A stretch of 64,000 bases of DNA from Rhabdornis inornatus (taxonomy: Eukaryota; Chordata; Aves; Passeriformes; Rhabdornithidae): NCBI GenBank assembly GCA_013397075.1, contig VWZS01001992.1:1-64000 (forward strand), given 5' to 3'. A program made the translations under genes and the position numbers. Under the pieces are notes generated by a model that was not told where the DNA came from, ran no database searches, and saw only the letters and a list, made by a program, of their open reading frames with translations. Shown in pieces: positions 25,301 to 37,600 of this stretch. Within the stretch, counting starts at the first letter, position 1, and each line of letters begins with the position of its first letter.

Positions 25301-28300
25301 CTAATTTCTTGTAACAGAATGAACAGGCATGATGTGAGCTTACACAGGTTTTCTAGAAGGAGACTGTTCCTGTCACTCAAAATATCATAATTTCTTCTAT
25401 TAAAAAAAAAGGTTGAATTGATGAAAGTCAAATGAATCATCTCAAGATAAACACAGAGAGACAGCTGTATCTGTAGCTTAAACCACTCATCCCTGGTGAT
25501 AGCACTGAAGTTGATTTAAAGTAAGCACATTTGATAGGTCACTTGCAGAAGGAAAAACCACTCCTCCAGTATAGGATACAGTCTAATACAGTTCTAACCA
25601 ATGTCAGTGGGCTCTTTAATCAACTTGACCTGAACTTGAGCATGTCACTGGTGCCCTTTTCTTCACTCCAATTACTTAGGCTATTTAACCACCAGTACAG
25701 TTTCATCTAATCAACCTATACCATTCAAATAAACGTGGTGAACAAAGATTTGTATCAAGCTAGAATTCTCTCCTAACAGTCTTTCTAGACCTTTTTCAGC
25801 TCTCTAAGTAACAGCAAGATGGAACAAAGAATATAGCCAACCACATATCATTGCATGTTTCCTCTGTGACAAAACTTGGATCCCCCCTAGCTAGCAGCAA
25901 TAGTTTGGCATGTGAGTAAACTGTGTGTCAGAGGCAGGGTCGCTCAAAGTGTTATAACAATCTAGGAGAAAGGGGGCGGGGGGAAAAGAAGGGAAACCGA
26001 AGTGTTACACAGAAACCCTTAATCTATTATGAGGTACAGAAGTAGAACGCAAGGGAGAGGGAGGGTGCCAAGTGCATAAAAACAATCTGATCTCTGAATG
26101 ACATCAGGTTACTAGTGTCTAAAGCAGCAGCTGGCATAAGCAGGGCTTGCTGGCTCAAGATCAAACTATGTCTTGTGATCAGAATACTATTTGGAATCTT
26201 GTCATGCTAAAAGTGGAACACTTATTTAAAGAAATATATGCAAGCCTCAGAATGACTAAGTAGCTGGATAGCATTAGATAAAGTAACAACTATTGTAAAG
26301 TATGCCTTCTTTCCATGGCTGGCTGTTAGTCATGTGACCTTAATTTTACAAATTCTTTGTTGCCACAAAAGACTAATTGGTTCTGGGAGCTCCTGACAAA
26401 AATCTCTTTACCGGATTGAATCAGTTGCTTAACTGAATTAATTAGACCTTCAAAAATAGAATGCTGGAAGTGCAGCCCTTGTAAGTAACATTCCCTGCTC
26501 AATAGGTGGAACAAGTTCCCTTAGTGAGGTCAGCAGCTACACTCCTGATAATCAGCAGTTGGAATATAGTGAAATTTAAACCTACTGACAGCAACAGCTA
26601 AGTTTTTTGCAGCTTTGTATAGCGAGACTAGATTTCACAGCAGTCTCAGTAATCCTTTTTCCAAAGGAAAATGCCAATTCATGACAAATGCTCTCTAACT
26701 TCAAAACGTTCATGAAGGACTTTTCTGGGAGATGTGGAAAGACAGATTAGTTGCTGAGGCCAGTGTGGACATAAAGCTTCCTAACAGTTGAGCTCAAATG
26801 TCAAAATAAAGTATTGCAGGGCCAGAAAGTATCTAGAAAGCAGATGCTGAAAACATTGCAGAAACTTGGCATCTGTTGTTCTGACTGTAAGTGGACAAGA
26901 TACCAAGAGTACACGCCTCCATTTGCAACAAATGTCACATGATACTTCTTGTGCATTCTATTCTCTAGCTTAACGTCCCTTGATTTTTGAACAATAAGTT
27001 TCTTCAGAACAGCAGCAGCCTAAGATGAAGAAAATTCAGGTTGTTTAGTACTGTGACAGCTAAGAAAACTAAGGTAGTGCCCTTATGCTAAGTCTTGACT
27101 TTTGGAGTTTAAAGTTAAAGCCTAGTAACTGACCTCTTGAACACACTTTTTTCATGCAGCTAATGCAAATACTTGGCCTTTCATGCACACATAAGTCTTC
27201 ATTCTGCAATAAGATCAGATGTATTCAAAACATTGAACATGAACATTGAAATACAGTCAAGGACCGTAAAATAGTATGAAACCCACAGCCCCATCCAAAC
27301 ACATACTTGCTTTGAATATTCTATGGCTTTTGAAACACACCTGTATTGTCTCCACACATAAAACTCTTTAACACCTGAGTCCTGGTCAAAATGACTAGCA
27401 TCTGCTTAATAAAATGTTAAATAAGCTACTTGATGTTACTCTCCATTTCAGTCATATGTTGACAAGAAAGCATAATGTGATACAGACTGAACTAGGGGAG
27501 ATAGTCACTGTTAGCAGAGAGACTAGTATTGCTTGTTCACAAAACTAAATCAAGCTGAAACCCAGTTCTGGAACTGTAGGAGAATGACATAAATGTTTTC
27601 TTGTTCAATGTTAAGTTCTTGACTTGAGAAGAGGTGCATCTCATCTATACTTTTAAATACAGAAGACCATATAACAGCTGGGACAAAGCTAGAAGTCCAT
27701 ATTGAAAATGGGGTTTAAATGGTTTCAAAAACAAACTAAAGCCACTACCACACCCATGCATGGCTGCCCACACACGGTTATCTAGCAAGGGTTGTCTAGC
27801 AAGACCCTGCTGCAGCGAGATCAAGGGTCTTCTGAAATGCCTTGGTTATACAAAGTTATTATTTTGCAGGGACATAGTCTCCTTGCAGTACAGCCATCCA
27901 ATAATCTGTTTCTACAGGGCTATAAAACTGAAAGGGTAACTCTTAACAGCGACCCTTCTCCACATAATACTTGTAATGCTTAACTCTCTGGCTTGCTGAC
28001 TTTGGAGTAGAATCTTTTTCGCTTTTAAAACCAGTTCCGATTGCAACGGCTGCTTGAGACTGCTCTCTCCTGAGCTATGGACATCACCCTAAAGACTTGA
28101 GTTGTCTGTAAGTATTTAAATAGCCCAGACCACAAGGTTTTGGCTGTATTCTGACTAGTGTAATGTAGAATTCAGTTTGCTTTTTTTCTGTTGTATTGCA
28201 ATGCTTTCAGTGCCCACAGGCACTGGCACTATGATCACTTAGCATTTAGCCTCCTGAATATAGTCGTATTTCTGTTTCTGGACAAATAGAGAAATAGCAG

Positions 28301-29704
28301 GTTAAAAAAAGTTATGTCTGCCCGTCAAAACTCATTTTCTAAACACATGTACAAACTGACTTCTAAAATTTTTCTGCCCAACAGGTTTGGTGCAAATACT
28401 AAGGTGGTGCATTTCCTGGGAAGCACAAAGCCATGGAACTATACATATGACTCCAGAACAAAAAGCATAAAGGGCAACATGGACGACCCTAAAATAGTTC
28501 ACCCAGAATTCCTCAACATGTGGTGGGATACTTACATAGCTGATGTTTTACCACTACTAGAACAGCACGGAATTGTTAAAGAAATTCCTACAGGAGTAAA
28601 TATGGTGCGTGCTCTAATGACCTTGTACATCCATACCTAAGTATGGATGACAGGTTATTTACCATTGCATCAATTTCCCTTCCCTCTGTCCATCTCAACG
28701 CATGGGTGTGGTTTAGTTTGTGGGATGCAGGGTATTTTAGTTTTGTTCTTTTAAGCTTAGAATAAATAATACTACAAAAGAGAAGCATGCTAGACAGGTC
28801 TTGGACATAGCTTGCCTAAAACAAACGATGTACATGGTTAATGTTGCACCAGGTCTTATACTTCAGTAACTTCTTGGATGTAGTAACTTTCATGTATACA
28901 GAGAAGGGCCTAACTCTTAATGTGTTGCAGCTAGTAAGGTTCTCAAGCAGAAGAACCCCAGTTCAGCATGCAGATATGTACATACAGATCTTGCATGGTG
29001 AATCACATTTAGGTAAGCCTAGGGTAACTTGAGAATCAATACTTAGATCAACAGCCAGTGATGAATGCCAATACTTATTAAAACCAAAGTAATGCTTCTA
29101 ACTCTAGTTCTCATTCACAGAGTTTAGTAGCCTGCAGCTGACTGCAGACTTCTTAGTCTTAGCTTAGTGCATGGACCAGTTTAAGTTCTCAACCTTTCTA
29201 AGACCAAAGTTACTGATCTCTTAAGATGTGCTTCTCTTGGTAATCTTGCATCTTTCTAACAAACTATTTGCAGCTATCGGGCTTGGTCTATACTCTGGCT
29301 TTCTCATGTGGCTTCTGTAGAGAGGTATGAAGAAATTAAACTTTACTTTTTTTCTTTTTTTTTGCCTTGCTAACTTCTGTAACTGCTTTGTTATCTTGCT
29401 AGGAAAGCTGCACAATCCCTACCCATTGGCAATGCTTGCTACTGCACATGATAACATCTACTTTGTTGCCCCATTCTATCGCCTGTTGCTCGCTTTAGCT
29501 GTACAAGGTATTTCTGTATTTTTACTCTGCCTTTCCTTTTAGGCAGAAGTTACAGAGGCAGTGTCCCATGTATCAGTATCGCCACTATTACCAACTGAAT
29601 CTTCAGAAGAACGCAAAGAACGGTGGGAACAGGGCCAAGCTGACTATATGGGAGTGGATTCCTTTGACAACATCAAGAAGAAACTTGATACCTACCTGCA
29701 GTAG
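16011..29704 (+). CDS. GYG1: Glycogenin-1, complete multi-exon gene
   Basis: Self-glucosylating glycosyltransferase (GT8) that builds the oligoglucose primer for glycogen synthase in the cytosol. Exons: 16011-16017, 19186-19321, 21243-21417, 21768-21930, 25132-25258, 28385-28604, 29543-29704, plus optional 29274-29324. All introns are GT-AG and phases join exactly. The result is 329 aa without the optional exon and 346 with it, against 333 and 350 in human. Visible marks: N-terminal DQSFVTLATND; the metal-binding DAD at residues 102-104 in CVFMDADTM; the glucose-accepting Tyr195 in NLSSTSVYSYLPAF; WNYTYD in exon 6; and the C-terminal glycogen-synthase-binding tail ending DNIKKKLDTYLQ. The ATG sits in CACCATGG, in the position of the human start, with only seven coding bases in exon 1. 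I see no disabling change. The HLTF remnant lies convergently downstream. Confidence 0.96.
29274..29324 (+). CDS. GYG1: Alternative 17-codon cassette exon of GYG1
   Basis: A CAG acceptor precedes 51 nt encoding LSGLVYTLAFSCGFCRE, and a GTATGA donor follows. The peptide matches the optional segment of the longer human glycogenin-1 isoform (LSDLVYTLAFSCGFCRK) at 15 of 17 positions. The upstream and downstream exons both end on codon borders, so inclusion or skipping keeps the frame. It sits in the linker between the catalytic domain and the C-terminal binding tail. Conservation of a cassette between bird and human implies a selected isoform choice. It has no stop in frame. Confidence 0.9.
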
Positions 29705-30340
29705 AAGTGCCTGTCTCAAACAGTGGTGATGCAAGGACTTGTTCCAGAACTAACAGCTAGAGAGGTATAGATGGTGGTCAGTTACACTTGCTAGTAGCTT
29801 GAGGAAAAACTTCTTGGCTGAAGGCCTCTGCAGTGCTACAGATGAAGACTGAGCAAAAGCTAGGAAGCAGAATCCTTGGGCTACCTATTACTGCCCAATT
29901 TTCAATTCTCCCTACTAGATAAAACCAGGTATTTTCAGCCTAAAATTTCTTCTGTTTTGATCAATTGGCTCAACATATTATTTAAACTGGGTTTGTTACC
30001 TCACCTCATTAAGGTGATTAGCATTGATTCCTTTGCTTGCTGTTTCAGATGTAAAATCTAATTCATGGGATTGCTCATACACTGGAGTGGTAGCCATTCT
30101 GCTTTACCATAAACGTATTAATAACACTGGGAATACATACCGTTGTAACAGTAATAGCACTGCTTTGCTCTTCCAGTCACAATTGCACTGAAATTTTGAC
30201 CAGGTTCTTACGCACAGTGCCTGCAGCATGGCAGAATGCGTTTTTCAATTCTGTATACTATGGGACTAGTAAACTGAGTTTTATCTGTTCCTTGCAATGT
30301 TGCACTTGATACAAAAATAAAAAGTTGTCATGCATTTCTG
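29705..30340 (+). terminator. GYG1: GYG1 3' UTR and polyadenylation signal
   Basis: The UTR follows the TAG stop at 29702-29704. An AATAAA hexamer lies at 30316-30321, followed within 25 nt by a T/G-rich stretch (GTTGTCATGCATTTCTGTC) that suits cleavage. I saw no stronger canonical hexamer before it. Confidence 0.75.
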
Positions 30341-30344
30341 TCTT

Positions 30345-33300
30345 CCCTAAACTCTTGAGCGATTAAAAAAAAAAGGAGCTCCAAAGCAGTCTAACTAAAA
30401 TATTCAACAGATATAAATACCCCTTTTAAATAAGCTTTGCTGATGCTACTCAAGCTCTCATTAGCAAATGTTCAGCTTTTAGTTCATAATTATTTAGAAG
30501 TACTTAGTCATTTGCCAGAGAGCTGTTTAGGGCCAATCCCCATATTAGCTTGCCATAAATATAGGACAGGGCACTGGAGGAAGTAGCTGCTGAAGCTGCT
30601 TACATTAATAACTTGAAGTTTGGGAAGAAGGCATTTTCTTTCAAGTGACTAAAGAAACATCTTCCCTAATGTAAGCCCTGTACGCTGAACTTAGTCTTAA
30701 ACACAACCATGATACTACTTTGGCAAAGAAAGACTGCATAGCTGCTTAAGTAACTGTACCTACCCTGATAAGGAAAACTACTCTTTCCATGTGTAAAGAC
30801 AGTAAAAGAAAGTGCTTTTTTTTGCCACGCTCAGGCTACATGTACTCCAAGACACATGGAAAAGCAGTGAAAATAAAGCATGGTGATGACAGATTGGCTG
30901 TCATCTGTACTACGGTTTAGATCTATCCTTTAGCCAAAAGTCTAAACAGAACAAAATTAGTGTTCTTTGACACCTGTACCTTGTACTAATCCAGAAACTC
31001 TAAAAAAATATTACTTTGTTATTTCCTAGTAGAGGAGGATTTTGGCTGGAATCTAGTGAGGGTGCTAAACCTTTAGACTAGAGATAAAATAAACAACCAA
31101 CAAGCTCTCATCATTTGCTGGTAAAGCAAAAGACATAATATGAGTATTTATGAGGTTGGCCTGTTTTAACTTGTTTTCACTACTTAATTGCTCTATGATT
31201 TAGTTGGTCAGCATTTAGGAAAAACGCTAAAAGATGAGGTCCAAAACCAAAGTAGCTTGTAGAGTAGCTGAACTCCCAGTTGTAACTAGCCCTTTCCTGT
31301 ATGGGTTTTTCTTTTGCTGTGTTTTTGGGTTTTTGGTGGTTGTTTTTTGTTGTTGTTGTTGTTTTGTTTTGTTTTTTCTTGGTTTTTTGTTTTGTTTTTT
31401 TGTTTTATTTTGGTTTTTTTTTTAAACAGATAAATTTGAAGTTGTGTGAAAGCAGGAGGGATTACTAGTTGAAGTAATGAAAAGCTATACTTTATGAAAC
31501 AAATATTGGAGAGTTCTGCATATTCAAAGACTGCTCTATGGAAAATGGTAAAATACTCTTTTTAAGCTAAACAGTCTAAATTTTCCTCCCCTTGCCTGTA
31601 TTCATACTTGAGAATAGGCATGTTACTTCTTTTTAAGCTTAGTTGGAGAGAACCAAGAAAGTCTAAAAGTATGATACTTATTACCTGCCTGAAAATTTGG
31701 TTTAGCATGTAAGTTTTGTTACGTTGATACAATAAGATAAGGAGAGATGCTGAATAAGATGAAAACCAGCATGTTTTGGGTTAACAAATACAGTTAGTGA
31801 AGAAAGATAACCTGTGAAAATAATTCCGTTGTAGCCTCTGTAACTCATGCTATGATCAAGTGTTTACCACAGCCTCAGAAAAGGTATGACATCTATACCA
31901 AATTTTATGCAGCTTATTTTCAATAAAATGACCTTTATGTCATTATTTGCCACCATTTCCTTCACAATTGCTGCAGGCAGGTTTTGCAGAAAAGCAGAGA
32001 TCCCTTTTTATCCCTTGCACTAGCATCACTTGATACATCCAGAAGTTCTCTGCTCTACTCTGAAGGTACTCAAAACAGCACTATACTCTGAACATCATTA
32101 TTCAGAATAATCACAGCCCTGCTTAGATTGCAACTCAAATACTGGAACTTCACTTGCCATTATGAAGCTTAAAATCTAAGGTATTCCTTAAATGGTGACA
32201 ACTCAGAGCAACTCTTAAAAGCTTAAGAAGCATTTTATCCATATACATCTTTATTTTATGTATAGGGTAAAAAAAAAAAAAAAGAAACAACCCCAAACAA
32301 GCAAACAATATCCAACCAAAACCAGAATGACAGACTACTAACTCAATCTTTGGAATTAAAAATAATTCCAAAAGCTCACTTCCAGAACATACTGTTCAAA
32401 CTCCATGAAAGAGAATGCCAAAAGCCAAAGACCACTTGCAGATCATGAAAAAGCAGAAAAAAAGCCCAAGCAGCCAGAACACCAAGGTGTTTAACCACCT
32501 CTTACTGAACAACTCCATCAAATCAAACAGGACTTTGCTCAGCTTTTACCTCTTTTCTCTGAGATACATTAATGGCTTTCTTGGGAGAGATCATAAAGCC
32601 TAGTACTACCTTCAGTAAGTTATATGTGGCTTTGGAACATGGAAAGCATAATCTAATAGACAAAAAAAATACTAGTAATTATTTTCAATTGTTTTCATAA
32701 TCACAAGCCATTTTGCAAAATGTCAGCATATTTTTACATAAGTAATGATGCAGCTTGACTAGCCATAGAATTGGTTCTCTTGCCTGTGAAATTTTTAATT
32801 GGGAAATGGCATAACAAAAAAAAAGGCCAAATCCCCCCTTCATAATTGTGAATTATTTTTCCAGCTTTTCTCTAAATATCAAAATCTGAACCAGAAAAAC
32901 CCAAAGAAAGTTTAACTTACATAAACTCTATGCAAAAAACCCCAAAAAACAAACTAAGAAAACCACAAAACAAACAAACAAAAAACACCAACCCAAAAAA
33001 TCCCACTCAAAACCCAACTTCAATCAGCTTTAGCTCTGTCTTCTTGTTCTTTTTCAGCTTCACAGTGACAATCAGATACTGGGGTTCATGCTCTCTTCCA
33101 TCATTCGTGTCCTTGTAATTCTTTCTCTAACAGACTTGAAATATGCCTCTCTCCATAGCTAAGGTGCTGGCTCTCCAAAAACTGTATCAGTTTGTTAGTT
33201 TGCTTTTTTTTTAATTCCTTTCTCCTTTCATTAGCTCACCTTTCATAATAGACATCTTCCCTTTATTTCTCAGTCCTTTTCCATTTTTGCAATTCATCTA

Positions 33301-34600
33301 TGTTTGCAATTCATCTTAAAATCAGCAGGCCACTATTCTCAGACATAAGAGGTGAAAGTCTTTACAAGCTTTACGGACTTCATTTCTCTGCTGCCAACTA
33401 CACTTCCCAAATCTAAAGAGGACCTAAATATAGCAATCTCTGCCTCAAATTCGTAGTTTGAGCATCACAGTGAAGGAAACAGAATGTTAGGTAAACACAT
33501 ATCAGAAGACGAGAAGCAAATGGAAAGAAAGGAACATAAATATTCAACTAACACTCAACCAAGATTCTTCAGTGCTATTTTTTACTCTGTGGTACATGAA
33601 CAGGTGTAGTTTACCAAATTCTTCCTCCATAAGTCAAGCAGCATGTAGATCAGCATTCCATGAAGACATATGTATGGGAGTGAAAAACACGTCATTCTTC
33701 AACTACAAGAGGAAAGCAGTACAGGAAAACTGTTAGAAAGTTGGCAGCTATAAAATAATTTGTTTGTTTTAATTTATTTTGCAAGGACTAACTCATTCAC
33801 TGACATGAGTGGATTCGATTCTACTTTGCATATAGCACGGTCTTATTGTTCAAAGTGTCTATTGAAATTACTAGAGAGCATGCTGTCAATACATGTCTAT
33901 GATTCTAGCATTTTATCAAAAAAAACCCTTTACTTTTACAAAAATCATTTGAGTTCTGATAAGTAAAATATTAAGTGTTTCACAAATTTTAGTACTTACT
34001 TTTTACTAACTCCTGGGAAGTAATCATCAGAGGAACTCTCTCCTTCACTTGTGTACTATTCAGAAATAGTAAAAAATACTTTAAAATTTTGAATTAAATA
34101 CCATCTTTGAACATAGCCTGCAAAAACAAGAATTCTTTACAAAGTATCACTGACCACCTTTTCCCCAATCAGTCCAGATGATTTGTTTGTTGATCAGGCA
34201 ATGCTAAGATAGAAACATGGAATTAATTCATTTATATAGGGTTTTATCTGAAGGAGAAAGCACATTATTTATTACCTTTTATTACCTTTTCACCTCTAAA
34301 ATGACATTAAACACTTGCAGGTTAGAATGCATGAATACACATTTTGGTTTTGAGGGGTTTTTTTTGTGCTCTTAAAAATTGTACTAATAAGCAAACTTTT
34401 GAAGAAATGAACACTGGAAAAATTTCAGGAGTTTATGTGCTTCTAAATTAACATTTAGGAGCAAATTAGTTTTTATAATTTATTTGAAGCATTTCTATTT
34501 TAAGCACGCACAAAGACAGCAAAACTGAAAATTAACGTGGGACATGTAACTTGAAGAGAAGTATTATCCAAAATATTAAATATGTTATTTATGTAAAATA
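30345..34600. other. Intergenic DNA between GYG1 and the HLTF remnant
   Basis: AT-rich sequence with no coding exon that I can recognise. It would include the former 3' UTR of HLTF (minus strand). It holds a T/G-rich tract at 31310-31427, a poly-A run near 32268-32285 and an A/C-rich tract at 32925-33010. Confidence 0.5.
31310..31427. repeat. T/G-rich low-complexity tract
   Basis: Mixed GTTT, GTT and TTTTTG units over about 120 bp with no fixed period. It produces an open frame of Phe, Gly and Cys residues on the plus strand that is an artefact of composition. A similar tract in the opposite strand sense (A/C-rich) occurs at 32925-33010. Confidence 0.85.
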
Positions 34601-34613
34601 CCACAGGATCAAG

Positions 34614-37600
34614 CTATAAATCAATCAGAGCCTTAATTTCTATAAATATTTTTTGGTTTATTTCACTTGCTGAAGGCTTTTTGGTAGCAAATGCTCCTGC
34701 TGCAAGTTCCCTCTTCTTGTTCTGAATTTTCAATATATTTTCTTCTACTGAATCCTTCACAATGAAACAAAATACAAAAAAAAGAAAAAAAAAAAGAAAA
34801 GAGAAACAAGAAATCCCCACCCAAAACACTGAAATGAAGATGCTATTTTTCTCTAAATAAAAGTTAAGGATGAAAAGTTTAGGTATTCTGGAAAAAATGC
34901 TAGGGAGCTGAGTGTCCTAACTACAGTTACATTATTTAGCTATTACTTTGTAAACACAGAGAAAAGGGTTATAAAGCAGTTGGAGGAAAAGGTGAAGAAA
35001 ACCCCTAATATATATCTCTTCTTTGCTACTTTTATTATAAGAGAACCTAGCTTCAATTTTCCAAGTAATATTTTTGTGATGGAATATTAATGAGGCAGGC
35101 TAGCTGCTCTTCCACAGCTAAACAAGCTGCTATGACAATGACAAAAGCATTCTACATACCTTCAAGATAATGAATTTAATAGCCAGGAAAACCAACAGCT
35201 ATACTACCCCATTTGAGTCACTCCAAATAGCTCAATTTTATAGCTCCAATAGCTCAAATATTTTATTTCTAATATTAAAATCTTACAATCCAAAGCACAC
35301 TTCAACATTCACTCCACAATTTAGTTTTACTGATGAGACTGACGGCACAATTATTTTAAAATACCATAAAGCTTCCTGGAAAATGATTATTTATTCATTA
35401 CCAGAAAACTGTTGGGATCATCTTTCAACTCACCTTAGTAATAACAGCATCATGCTTCCGACCCGGCATGCGACACTGTCAAAACTGGTCTTGTGCAGTG
35501 GGATTCCAAACTATTAGTAGCAGCAATGAACAAGTTAAATAACCTCCCTTCAAAACACAGTAATATGCACATGGCATCACAAAGCAGATGTTGTACCATC
35601 ACCTTTGAACAAATATTCCCTGCAGATTAATTACTAAATTCTACTCTTTAAGTATCCCACTATAAAGAAAGCTTTGAGAACTTCTGGTTATATGTTTGTA
35701 ACAAGCAGGAACTTCAGGTAAATGCTTTAAAAACAGAATTTGTCAGGAGTCTAGGAGACATCAAAACAATCCTGTTATTTTAATTCTGAAACAAGTACTG
35801 CATATACTAACTGCCTCAGTACCTGATGGCAAAACCTAAATCAGCTGGATGCAGGCAGTTACTTAACAGTAAACTGGACTGTTAAGAAAGGTCATGCTTT
35901 CATTAGTATATACTATAATCACCATGTTAGGCAAACAAGAAATTTTGCTGAATACAAAATGATAGTGTATCTGTTACTACTTATACTTTGGATGTAACAT
36001 TAAATGTAAGGATCTGTGAAATGCCAAGTCTGCGTTCTGCATTTTCCCAGCATGTTTTATCTATCTAGAGTTACAGTACTACTAGTTCTCAGAGAATAGA
36101 TACTTAAATTTACATCAACTGTAATAATGTTCTGTCTCTGATAAGCAAGTCTCGTGCAATGGGCTCACCTTGTCACATCACCCACATACTGCCAGTTGTC
36201 TAAGAATCCTTCTTAATGACTTCATTTAGATTCTAAGAACCTCTGATGCCTATGCACACTCAGAGACATCAAGCTGCAAGATAAAAGCCAAACAAGTTTT
36301 GTTTCTCCAATCTGTGGTAGTAAGCAAAAGAGCAACAAATTATGTATTTGGCACTGCAAGATGAACATTCCTGGCAAGCTATATATGGCAAACTGTTCTA
36401 TTATTAATCTCTCTGTATAAGAACAACATGATGTCTGGAGGAAAGACCTAGCCCAAATATGCAGAAGTATGCTCTATTTTTGCTGTAGTCAAGAAAGACT
36501 GAAGTGTACTACTTTCACTCTTCTCTCATCAGTCCAGCACAGGAAAAGTGAATTGCAGTACTTCTACACCTTTCTGCAGTATCTCATACAAAGGATACTG
36601 TATTTTCACTGGAAAATATTAAAAAGCCTAAGCCTTAGAGAAACATCTGTATACTTGTGATATTCTCACATTAAAGGTTCGTATTTCTTCCTAAAGGTGA
36701 GAATTCTGCATCTATGATTGCATTTAAACAAACAAACGATTTTAAAAGGGGGGGAGGGAGAAAGCAATCTATGTTTGGATAAATAGTCCTTCCTTGCATT
36801 GTGATGTTACACCTCTCAGAGAAAGAATGCAGACCTCCAAGCTACAATTCTACAATAAATCCACAGAATTTGAAAAATTGGTTACTCCACTGGTATTTCT
36901 GCTTCTTAAATCCTATTATTGCTGCTAATGCACTTCAAGGAATGCTAATGCATGAATGAATCTCTTTCAGCACTGATTATTCAAAAGTGAGATCATAAAG
37001 GATCATGTGGGCCCACTGCTCCTCCATCAAACACAAGCAGTCAACCACTGCCACCTGGGATGATTACCATCACAGGATGGCTACCAGCAGGATGAGAAGA
37101 TGCTCTTCAGTGGTGTATAAAAGCAGCAAGTATATTTGGCCCTGGGTTGTTAGGTATACCTATAGACTGTAGACGACTCGGTGTTAGCAATGCTTAACTT
37201 ATTTCCTTACAACTGCTTGCCACAACATGATGAATTCACTATACCTCATTCATTATCTTAACAGAAAATTAAAATTCTCTTGAAGTTTCCACAAGTATTC
37301 AGAGAACTGTTGAAAAAAAAAGGCAGCAGTCAGATTCGATGGCACTATGGTAGTGTAGGACCCCCTCCCAACTGAACGGATCAATGCAGTCCATACACAG
37401 ACAATATTTGTGAAGACACACTGCAATTAATGAAAAAATTCTTTCATGGCAACTTCTCCATACTCTTAACTCATACTTAATTTTTTTTCATTTGTTAAAT
37501 AAATAGCTTTTGTCTTCATATTGTTACTATAACTGAACTGATGTCCAGGCTAGTACTTTTTCTTTACTATTGGCGGTGACAGATGCCCAAGTCCAAAGCC

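Noticed and set aside
29405..29510. Additional GYG1 exon beginning GAAAGCTGCACAATCC after a TTGCTAG acceptor, with a possible GTATTT donor
   Set aside because: It has no counterpart in glycogenin isoforms that I know, and the constitutive exon joins correctly without it.
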